The translations under genes were made by a program, and so were the position numbers. A DNA stretch of 5,277 nt from Deltaproteobacteria bacterium (GTDB lineage Bacteria; Myxococcota_A; Polyangia; Polyangiales; Houyiibacteriaceae). Shown piece after piece: positions 1-5,277 of this stretch (position 1 is the first letter of the stretch; each line of letters begins with the position of its first letter). The stretch spans positions 1-5,277 of the forward strand of contig JAPUKT010000146.1 in assembly GCA_027295555.1 (NCBI GenBank). The letters are read 5' to 3'. The notes beneath the pieces were generated by a model. The model searched no databases and was not told where the DNA came from. It saw nothing but the letters and a program-made list of their open reading frames with translations.

Positions 1-369
1 GGCGCCAGCGTGTGCGCGCACGAGGGGAAGCACATTCACATGGGCGCGCTCAAACGGATCGTACCCGCCCGCCTGGCGCACTGGACGGAAGCGATCGGCT
101 TCCTGGCGACCGCGGCATTTGCCTTTTTCATCGCACTCCTCGGCTACATCTACGCCCAGGAAGCGCTCACACTCGAGGGTCGTTTCGAGCAGACCAACAT
201 CCCGGACTGGGTCGCGACCATCGCAGTGCCCGCAGCGTTCGCCATGACCGCGCTTCGCTACATCGCGGCGGCGGTCAGCACCGTGTTGGGCGGCTCGTAC
301 GGCGTAGCCCCCGTAGATGAAGCCATGGTCGCGGCGACTGAGGCCAAGGAGCAGGAGGCCGAAGGATGA
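1..369 (+). CDS. dctQ: TRAP transporter small permease subunit (DctQ family), 5'-truncated
   Basis: This is the small integral-membrane subunit of a TRAP transporter. With the large permease and a periplasmic receptor, this system imports organic acids or related solutes using an ion gradient. The reading frame is open from base 1, giving 122 codons before the TGA. The first codons (GASVCAHEGKHIHM) match the mid-protein family pattern of Gly-Ala-Ser followed by Glu-Gly-Lys/His-His-Ile. The GTG at 10 and ATG at 40 are therefore internal, and the true start lies upstream of the window. Family members are usually about 160-200 residues with four membrane helices. The last two are visible here, at residues 31-52 and about 70-90 of the fragment, joined by a loop with the family-typical Ile-Pro-Asp-Trp. 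A short Glu/Ala-rich tail follows. The gene overlaps dctM by 4 bases (ATGA). The substrate cannot be inferred. Confidence 0.88.
   Translation, partial: GASVCAHEGKHIHMGALKRIVPARLAHWTEAIGFLATAAFAFFIALLGYIYAQEALTLEGRFEQTNIPDWVATIAVPAAFAMTALRYIAAAVSTVLGGSYGVAPVDEAMVAATEAKEQEAEG
353..358 (+). promoter_or_regulatory. Ribosome binding site of dctM
   Basis: A perfect AGGAGG lies 7 bases before the ATG at 366, inside the last codons of the small-permease gene. It fixes the start of the large permease and, with the ATGA overlap, indicates translational coupling of the two subunits. Confidence 0.8.
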
Positions 370-1907
370 CCGACGCGGCGCAGCGTAAGCTTCCATTCCT
401 CGTCTTCGTGGGGCTCATTGTCCTCCTGCCTTTCTTGGGTAAAGGCGGGATTCTTGCCGCGGCGATTCTGGCCGCAGCGGTGCTCGGCTCACCGCTCTTC
501 GTGCTCATCGGGGTCGCGACTCTCGGAAGCCTCTTTCTCTGGAGTGGTTTCCGCGAGCCGGTGCAGTTCACCATCGTCATCGAGGGCATTCGAAGCCTCG
601 CCGACAGCCCGACCCTCCTCGCGATCCCGTTCTTCATCATGAGCGGTGCGATCATGAGCAAGGGGCAGATCAGTCAGCGCCTTGTCGACTTTGCGCAGGC
701 CTTCATCGGATGGGTCCCAGGCGGCATGGCGATGAGCGCAGTCGTCGCGTGCATGTTGTTCGCGGCGATCAGCGGTTCCAGCCCGGCCACCGTCGTCGCG
801 ATCGGCTCGATGATGGGTCCGGCTCTGGTCGCAGAGGGCTACAAAGAGCGCTTCTCCCACGGTCTGCTCACTTCCGCAGGCTCGCTCGGGATCCTGATCC
901 CACCGTCGATCCCGATGATCGTGTACCCGATCGTCAACCAGAGCGCAGTCATCGAGGTCGAGCTCCTTTTCGCTTCGGGTTTCGGGCCCGGCCTCGTGAT
1001 GGGCTCGATCCTGATCGGCTACTCGTTCTACCAGGGGCTAGTCGACAAGATCCCCACCTCGCCTTTCAAGTTCAAACGCTTGATGACGGCGACCCGAGAC
1101 GGCTTTTGGGCGCTGATGTTCCCGGTGCTGATCCTCGGAGGTATCTACGGCGGTATCTTCAACGCGGTCGAAGCTTCGGCGATCAGCGTGGTGTACGCCG
1201 TCATCGCCGAGGTCTGGCTGCACCGAGCCCTCAAGCTCAAAGATCTACCTAACATCTTCGGCGAGGTGGGTGTTTTCCTCGGCTCCTTCCTCGTCATCTT
1301 GGTCATGGCACTCGCCCTCGGCGAGTTCCTCGATAAGGAAGAAATCCCCGCTCTCATGGTCGAGTGGATTCAGTCGCAAGAGCTCGAGCGCTGGCAGTTC
1401 CTTCTAATGCTCAACGCCATGCTCCTCGCGGTGGGCATGATGATGGACATCTTGAGCGCGATGTTCGTCTTCGTGCCATTGTTGGCTCCGATCGCAGCTG
1501 CGATGGGCGTCGATCCGATCCATTTCGGGATCATCTTCATCGTCAACCTCGAGATCGGGTACCTGACTCCGCCAGTCGGGCTCAACCTCTTCGTGGCGAG
1601 CGCCCTTTGGGAGAAGAGCGTCGGGCACATCATACGCGCGGTCGTCCCCTTCGTCGGCCTGATGCTGATCGGCCTGGCCATCATCACGTGGTACCCGCAA
1701 ATTTCGGTCGGCCTCGGGAACGCGATCATGGGCACCGGAAGCTCGATGATCGATGCTGACGGCGAAGAGGGCGCAGTCCACTCGGGCATGCCTACCATGG
1801 AAGAGATGATGCGAGAGGCCCAAGCCCTCGACGAGGACGGGGACGAAGAGGAAGAGAGCGAAGCACCCGAAGAAGCGGAGAACGGCGAAGACCAAGACGA
1901 GCAGTGA
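366..1907 (+). CDS. dctM: TRAP transporter large permease subunit (DctM family)
   Basis: This is the large, transport-carrying inner-membrane subunit of a TRAP transporter (513 residues, many hydrophobic helices). Family hallmarks are visible in order: FAAISGSSPAT at 132-142 and GILIPPSIPM at 175-184 (first re-entrant hairpin region), GGIYGGIFNAVEAS at 258-271, and NLEIGYLTPPVGLN at 394-407 (second hairpin region). The start is the ATG in the ATGA overlap with dctQ, served by AGGAGG. Family proteins are usually about 425-450 residues, and this one is longer at both ends. Residues 9-24 form a hydrophobic segment ahead of the canonical first helix (about 29-50, containing GSP at 41-43). Residues 463-513 form a hydrophilic tail with 23 Asp/Glu among 51 residues. 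Both additions are in frame and look genuine. The family assignment is secure. The substrate is unknown because the receptor gene is not in view. Confidence 0.95.
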   Translation: MTDAAQRKLPFLVFVGLIVLLPFLGKGGILAAAILAAAVLGSPLFVLIGVATLGSLFLWSGFREPVQFTIVIEGIRSLADSPTLLAIPFFIMSGAIMSKGQISQRLVDFAQAFIGWVPGGMAMSAVVACMLFAAISGSSPATVVAIGSMMGPALVAEGYKERFSHGLLTSAGSLGILIPPSIPMIVYPIVNQSAVIEVELLFASGFGPGLVMGSILIGYSFYQGLVDKIPTSPFKFKRLMTATRDGFWALMFPVLILGGIYGGIFNAVEASAISVVYAVIAEVWLHRALKLKDLPNIFGEVGVFLGSFLVILVMALALGEFLDKEEIPALMVEWIQSQELERWQFLLMLNAMLLAVGMMMDILSAMFVFVPLLAPIAAAMGVDPIHFGIIFIVNLEIGYLTPPVGLNLFVASALWEKSVGHIIRAVVPFVGLMLIGLAIITWYPQISVGLGNAIMGTGSSMIDADGEEGAVHSGMPTMEEMMREAQALDEDGDEEEESEAPEEAENGEDQDEQ

Positions 1908-1933
1908 ACCCGGCTGCACCCCCTCCGTCGCCG

Positions 1934-1942
1934 TGATAGGCT
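1934..1942 (+). promoter_or_regulatory. Candidate extended -10 promoter for leaderless dnaX
   Basis: TGATAGGCT resembles an extended -10 element (TGn followed by TAnnnT). The hexamer ends 10 bases before the dnaX ATG, so transcription would begin at or within a few bases of the start codon. No purine-rich ribosome binding site occurs between 1908 and 1952, which fits a leaderless or nearly leaderless mRNA. No good -35 box is visible; the best-spaced candidate near 1914-1919 matches poorly. This is inferred from the sequence alone. Confidence 0.45.
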
Positions 1943-1952
1943 CGCTTGCTCC

Positions 1953-3683
1953 ATGGCTTACACCGTCCTTGCAAGAAAATACCGCCCCCAAAGCTTCGAA
2001 GACTTGGTGGGTCAGGAGCATGTCGCGCGCACGCTCGAAAACGCCATCCTGTCGGATCGCGTCGCGCATGCCTTCCTTTTCACGGGCGTGCGCGGGATAG
2101 GTAAGACCACCACGGCACGTCTCCTGGCCAAAGCGCTCAACTGCGAGAAGGGCCCTACTCCGACCCCCTGTAACGAGTGTGACCCGTGCCGTGACATCAC
2201 CGCGGGCATCGATGTCGACGTGCAAGAGATCGACGGCGCTTCCAACAACAGCGTCGAAGATGTGCGGCGTTTGCAGGAGTCGCTTCCCTACCGGCCACAG
2301 CGCGATCGCTACAAAATCGTGATCGTCGACGAGGTGCATATGCTATCGGCCGGGGCCTTCAACGCCTTCTTGAAGACGCTCGAAGAGCCGCCGGACCACG
2401 TGAAGTTCATCTTCGCGACGACCGAGAGCCACAAGGTGCCCATCACGATTCGCTCTCGGTGTCAGCAGTACGACTTCCGTTTGATCCCCCATCGTCTGAT
2501 CGCCGGCCGCCTGACGGAAATCCTCGAAGAGGAAGCCGTTTCGGCGGATGAAGAGGCGATCTCGGTGGTGGCCCGTGAGGCGGTGGGCTCGATGCGCGAT
2601 GCGCTCACCCTTCTCGACCAGTTGGTGGCGGTCTCCGACGACCGCATCACCACAGACACTGTGACCAGCAGCCTCGGAATAGCCGCCCGAGAAGCGCTTT
2701 ACGGCGTAGCGCGGTCGGTTCTTCAAGGTGATGGGGCCGCCGTGGTCGCCGCCGTAGACGGTCTGGCAGACCAAAGCGTCGATATGCAGCACTTCGCGCG
2801 GCAGTTGCTGCAGCTCGTCCGCGACCTCGTCGTCCTGAAGCTCGAGGCGGGCGACCCCGCGGAATGGGTTCCCGAAGAGCGAGACGCAGCGCAGGCTCTC
2901 ATCGAGGATGTCGACATCCTCGAGCTGCAACGTGTGTTTCGTGCGACTTCCACGGTGATGGACGAGATGGCGCAAAGCCCGAACCCCAAGCTCATGCTCG
3001 AGATGGGGTTGGTGCGCGTCGCGACCCGACCACCTCTTCAGTCGGTGGCCGAGCTGCTGGCGCGACTCGACGCGCTTCAAGGCCAGTCCGGCTCCGGAGG
3101 CGGCGGCGCAAGCAAATCGCAGCCACGAAAGTCCTCGCCGAAGCCAGTCCCTGACCATAAACCCGACCCCGAACCGGCGGCGCCCGATCCGAGTCAACCG
3201 ATCAAGCCAGCCACTCGGCGCTCGGGCGGGTTTCAAACGAGCAGCGGTGAGGTGCTGACCCCGATCCGTCGAGCCGCGCTTCAAGAGTGGGAAGAGCTAG
3301 TGGTCAACCTTCAAAGGCAGCAACCTGCGCTTGCAGCCGTGCTCGAACACGGGATCCCGAAGACCGTAGGCCCCGATCGCATCGTCCTGTCCTTCCAAGA
3401 TGGCTCGTTCTACGGGCGTCAGGCCGAGTCCCCCGACTCGATCGAGGCGATCAAGCGGGTCGCCGAGGAGCAGCTCGGCGGGCGACCGGAGATCGAGATC
3501 CGATTCGACGCTCCGAGTGAAGACGCGACCAAGACGGTGGCGGCAGTGGCCGCCCAACGAAAAGAAGCCGAAGTCGAGGCCAAACGCAGAGAAGCGCTCA
3601 ATCACCCGCGGGTGCGCGACGCAATGGACGTTTTTCCCGAGTCGGCTGGGAAGCTGAAGGTGCACATCGAAGGGCCCGAGTGA
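1953..3683 (+). CDS. dnaX: DNA polymerase III subunit gamma/tau (clamp loader ATPase)
   Basis: DnaX is the ATPase subunit of the replicative clamp loader, which opens the beta sliding clamp and loads it onto primed DNA; the tau form also tethers polymerase cores and the DnaB helicase. The 576-residue product begins with the classic MAYTVLARKYRPQ and FEDLVGQ. Visible motifs are Walker A GVRGIGKT (45-52), a four-cysteine zinc module (C64, C73, C76, C79), Walker B IVIVDEVH (122-129), sensor 1 FATTE (154-158), the SRC arginine finger R169 and sensor 2 GSMRDA with R215. The clamp-loader collar domain follows to about 376. A Gly/Ser/Pro/Lys-rich linker spans about 378-430, and a tau-like C-terminal domain follows (about 433-520) with a charged helical end. 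E. coli tau is 643 residues and gamma 431. I see no A-rich slippery heptamer in the linker, so a single tau-like product is expected. Stop and recR start are 3 bp apart. Confidence 0.97.
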   Translation: MAYTVLARKYRPQSFEDLVGQEHVARTLENAILSDRVAHAFLFTGVRGIGKTTTARLLAKALNCEKGPTPTPCNECDPCRDITAGIDVDVQEIDGASNNSVEDVRRLQESLPYRPQRDRYKIVIVDEVHMLSAGAFNAFLKTLEEPPDHVKFIFATTESHKVPITIRSRCQQYDFRLIPHRLIAGRLTEILEEEAVSADEEAISVVAREAVGSMRDALTLLDQLVAVSDDRITTDTVTSSLGIAAREALYGVARSVLQGDGAAVVAAVDGLADQSVDMQHFARQLLQLVRDLVVLKLEAGDPAEWVPEERDAAQALIEDVDILELQRVFRATSTVMDEMAQSPNPKLMLEMGLVRVATRPPLQSVAELLARLDALQGQSGSGGGGASKSQPRKSSPKPVPDHKPDPEPAAPDPSQPIKPATRRSGGFQTSSGEVLTPIRRAALQEWEELVVNLQRQQPALAAVLEHGIPKTVGPDRIVLSFQDGSFYGRQAESPDSIEAIKRVAEEQLGGRPEIEIRFDAPSEDATKTVAAVAAQRKEAEVEAKRREALNHPRVRDAMDVFPESAGKLKVHIEGPE

Positions 3684-3686
3684 GCG

Positions 3687-4286
3687 ATGGCGCCAAACGA
3701 CCCCATCGCCACATTGATCTCGCTGCTCTCGAGACTGCCGGGCGTCGGTGAACGAACCGCCGCCCGACTCGCCTTTCATGTTCTCGAGGGCGACGCGCAA
3801 TATGCACAGGCGTTGGGCGAGGCGCTGAGCACGATTCACGACAACGTCACCAAGTGCGAGGTGTGTGGAAACTACGGCGCCGCGGCGCGCTGCACGATAT
3901 GCCGGGACCCGAAACGGGATGACTCGATCATCTGTGTCGTGGCCAAAATTCCCGACCTCATAGCCCTCGAAGCGCTCGGCAGCTTTCGTGGCCGCTATCA
4001 CGTGCTGCATGGCTTGCTGGCGCCGCTCGACGGCATTGGGCCCGACCAGCTGCCACTCGACGCGCTCGAACGACGCATCCGCGAAGACGGTGTGGAGGAG
4101 GTCATCGTCGCCACACCGCTCAACGTGGAAGGCGAAGCCACGGCTCTATACGTGGCCGACACACTCGCCTCGTCCCCCGTTCGCGTCTCGAGAATCGCCG
4201 CAGGAGTCCCCCACGGGGGTGAGCTCGAGTTCACCGATCAGGTGACTCTCGGCCGTGCGCTCGAGGACCGCCGGCCGCTCCAATAG
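3687..4286 (+). CDS. recR: Recombination mediator protein RecR
   Basis: RecR acts with RecO (and RecF) to load RecA onto SSB-coated single-stranded DNA during gap repair. The 199-residue length is normal for the family. In order the sequence shows a helix-hairpin-helix region (about 8-32, LPGVGERTAARLAF at 17-30), a four-cysteine zinc finger (C57, C60, C69, C72), a Toprim domain (about 81-170, with YHVLHG at 104-109, APLDGIGPDQL at 112-122 and VEGEATA at 147-153), and the C-terminal segment GVPHGGELEFTDQVTLGRAL. One deviation stands out: at the start of the Toprim domain the usual Val-Val-Glu is Val-Val-Ala (A86), so an acidic residue normally conserved there is missing. The ATG is 3 bp after the dnaX stop with only a weak upstream ribosome binding site (AGGG at 3671-3674), so translational coupling to dnaX is likely. 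No ybaB/ebfC lies between them. Confidence 0.96.
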   Translation: MAPNDPIATLISLLSRLPGVGERTAARLAFHVLEGDAQYAQALGEALSTIHDNVTKCEVCGNYGAAARCTICRDPKRDDSIICVVAKIPDLIALEALGSFRGRYHVLHGLLAPLDGIGPDQLPLDALERRIREDGVEEVIVATPLNVEGEATALYVADTLASSPVRVSRIAAGVPHGGELEFTDQVTLGRALEDRRPLQ

Positions 4287-4305
4287 AGCGCTCCCGCTTC
4301 GAGAT

Positions 4306-4332
4306 CCCGAGAATTCTGGGCCCCATCGGGGG
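4306..4332 (+). terminator. Weak hairpin region after recR (possible terminator)
   Basis: The 96-bp gap between recR and the next gene contains overlapping inverted repeats. CCCGA (4306-4310) can pair with TCGGG (4326-4330). Alternatively, CCCC (4321-4324) pairs with GGGG across a 3-base loop. The palindrome AGAATTCT (4310-4317) lies within the region. The structures are short and only a CTTTG tract follows rather than a run of T, so intrinsic termination is uncertain. Confidence 0.3.
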
Positions 4333-4371
4333 TGCTTTGAATGTTTGCCGCGGCTGCCTCGTAGAAATCAA

Positions 4372-4377
4372 AAGAGG
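4372..4377 (+). promoter_or_regulatory. Ribosome binding site of the beta-barrel gene
   Basis: AAGAGG lies 5 bases before the ATG at 4383 in a locally A-rich patch and supports that start codon. A possible -35-like TTGAAT (4337-4342) and -10-like TAGAAA (4362-4367) lie upstream. Their 19-base spacing is too long for a confident promoter call. Confidence 0.6.
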
Positions 4378-4382
4378 TAGCC

Positions 4383-5075
4383 ATGCCCCGACTCGTCCTT
4401 CTTCCTGTGCTCGCGTTCGCCACGATCCTGACCGTCGCCACGGCGGCCCATGCCGAGGTCGTCGTGTCCGGACCGACTGATTCATCCTCGCAAGTCGTCA
4501 TCAAGACCAAGCCTCCCGCCGTGATCGTCGTGCGGCAGAAGTCGGTGACCTCCGCCCCGGTCGTGAAGGAGGCCACGCCCAAAGACCGCGAGCGAAAGGT
4601 CGGCCTCCACTTCGACGTCGGAGGCACGTTCGGACCGAGCGTGAGGATGGGCGGTTTCACTGGTGCCCTTCGATTTCGACCTACCTCTCACTTCGGAGTC
4701 GACCTCGGGGCTGGCTACTTCGCAGGTCACGACTACCAAGGGGACTACCGCACCGAAGTCCCCATCACGACAAACATGCTGTTCTTCATCAACCCGAAGA
4801 GCAAGGTGCAGTTCTACGTGCTGCTCGGTGCTGGGCTCTCCTTTGGCAAGAAGGAAACCTTCAACGAGATTCGCAACATGACGCACGTGGGCGGCCAAGC
4901 CGGACTGGGGCTCGAGTTCCGACTTGCTCCCGCATTCGCGCTCAACGCAGACGTCAGAGGTGTGTTGCAACACCGGATCGACAATGACCCGCGGCCGGAG
5001 TTCGTCGACGGGACGCGCTCCTCCGACACGTCGGGAGGCGCGCTCATGACGTTCGGCGGGACCTTCTACTTCTAA
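4383..5075 (+). CDS. Secreted protein, probable small outer-membrane beta-barrel
   Basis: I do not recognise a named family. The 230-residue product starts with a clear Sec signal peptide: an Arg near the N-terminus, a hydrophobic core at about 4-20, and a likely cleavage after Ala-His-Ala (22-24). Residues 25-72 are a polar Pro/Lys/Val-rich stretch without obvious structure. From residue 73 to the end, alternating hydrophobic and polar residues with many Gly and aromatic positions (GLHFDVGGTFG, ALRFRP, FGVDLGAGYFAG, VQFYVLLGAGLSFG, GGQAGLGLEFRL, LNADVRGVLQHR) look like about eight transmembrane beta strands. The chain ends in GGTFYF, and a C-terminal Phe is typical of outer-membrane barrels recognised by the BAM complex. 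It may be a small OmpA/OmpW-like or porin-like barrel, with unknown ligand or function. It has its own ribosome binding site and is separated from recR by 96 bp, so it is probably an independent unit. Confidence 0.8.
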   Translation: MPRLVLLPVLAFATILTVATAAHAEVVVSGPTDSSSQVVIKTKPPAVIVVRQKSVTSAPVVKEATPKDRERKVGLHFDVGGTFGPSVRMGGFTGALRFRPTSHFGVDLGAGYFAGHDYQGDYRTEVPITTNMLFFINPKSKVQFYVLLGAGLSFGKKETFNEIRNMTHVGGQAGLGLEFRLAPAFALNADVRGVLQHRIDNDPRPEFVDGTRSSDTSGGALMTFGGTFYF

Positions 5076-5277
5076 GGACGATGGCTGCTTCGGCGCGATC
5101 CGAAGAGCTTCTTGAAGAAGCCCTCGTCCTCTTCGTCGTCGTCAACGTCTTGAGCCTTGCTTTCGCCAGGCAGCGGCGGCGGCACGGTGACCCCGGGAAC
5201 AGCATCGGCGGCCCTTTCGAGCTCCTCGAGATCGTCCTCATCCACCAAGAACACGAAGTCGTCGTCGGGGTCGATGA
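5072..5277 (-). CDS. Hypothetical protein, C-terminal part (start beyond window)
   Basis: The minus-strand frame is open from the right edge of the window to a TAG at 5074-5072, giving about 67 visible residues. No stop occurs upstream in frame, and the GTG at 5254-5252 is probably internal, so this is read as the 3' end of a longer gene. The visible part runs IDPDDDFVFLVDEDDLEELERAA in two acidic blocks, then a Pro-rich VTVPPPLPGE linker, a DVDDDEEDE acidic run, and ends GFFKKLFGSRRSSHRP. This looks like a disordered acidic tail capped by a short hydrophobic-basic segment. Codons mostly end in G or C, as in the neighbours. The gene converges on the beta-barrel gene with overlapping stop codons. 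The opposite strand is also open here, which lowers confidence. The function cannot be inferred from this fragment. Confidence 0.58.
   Translation of the reverse strand, partial: IDPDDDFVFLVDEDDLEELERAADAVPGVTVPPPLPGESKAQDVDDDEEDEGFFKKLFGSRRSSHRP

Noticed and set aside
10..369. A complete 119-residue gene starting at the GTG at base 10
   Set aside because: The frame is open to the window edge, and the residues before and after the GTG match the middle of DctQ proteins, so the GTG is internal to a truncated gene.
1908..1952. Possible SRP (4.5S) RNA gene upstream of dnaX, as in some genomes
   Set aside because: The gap is only 45 bp and contains no SRP RNA-like hairpin.
1404..2339. Long minus-strand open frame of 311 codons across the dctM-dnaX junction
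   Set aside because: It is antisense to two confidently identified genes, has low-complexity Arg/His/Asp-rich content and resembles no family; such frames are common in GC-rich DNA.
2343..3284. Minus-strand open frame of 313 codons inside dnaX
   Set aside because: It is antisense to the conserved dnaX coding sequence, with no recognisable domain. The composition is that of a codon-bias shadow.
3297..4010. Minus-strand open frame of 237 codons across the dnaX-recR junction
   Set aside because: It is antisense to two essential-type genes and has no recognisable motifs.
4310..4317. Palindrome AGAATTCT as an operator site
   Set aside because: It is a single short palindrome with no second copy near a promoter, and it is more simply part of the hairpin region after recR.
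5081..5277. Plus-strand frame from ATG 5081, open to the window edge, just after an AAGGA
   Set aside because: The AAGGA is only 2 bases from the ATG, and the product is what is expected as the complement of the acidic minus-strand frame. The minus strand gives more protein-like composition, although this is not certain.
1..5277. Many copies of CTCGA/CTCGAG-like words across the window
   Set aside because: They fall within coding frames and are explained by preferred Leu-Glu and Leu-Asp codon pairs (CTC followed by GAG or GAC). No regular spacing or placement between genes is seen.

Overview
The window is a GC-rich bacterial chromosomal segment. Nearly all of it is coding, codons end mostly in G or C, and intergenic gaps are short. 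The RecR and DnaX sequences and the style of the outer-membrane barrel gene suggest a Gram-negative bacterium, perhaps of the Myxococcota/deltaproteobacterial type. That placement comes from recalled family resemblance, not from a search. There is no rRNA, tRNA, CRISPR array, insertion sequence or phage gene.

Layout. Bases 1-1907 (+) hold the two membrane subunits of a TRAP (tripartite ATP-independent periplasmic) transporter: the 3' part of the small permease (DctQ type, cut by the window edge), translationally coupled by an ATGA overlap to a complete large permease (DctM type). The large permease has an extra N-terminal hydrophobic segment and a strongly acidic C-terminal tail. The periplasmic solute receptor would lie upstream, outside the window, so the substrate cannot be read. 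After 45 bp, bases 1953-4286 (+) hold the housekeeping pair dnaX (clamp-loader tau/gamma subunit) and recR (recombination mediator), 3 bp apart and without the small ybaB/ebfC gene that often sits between them. A leaderless-type -10 element lies just upstream of dnaX.

After a 96-bp gap with weak hairpins and a clear ribosome binding site, bases 4383-5075 (+) encode a secreted protein that looks like a small outer-membrane beta-barrel. Its stop codon overlaps the stop codon of a convergent, window-truncated gene on the minus strand (5072-5277), which encodes the acidic C-terminus of an unidentified protein.

The genes form three or four independent units: solute import, replication/repair, an envelope protein, and an unknown. 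I see no convincing novel multi-gene system. The points most worth a second look are the RecR Toprim substitution (Glu to Ala at residue 86), the unusual ends of the DctM protein, the leaderless-type promoter before dnaX, and the overlapping stop codons near 5073.
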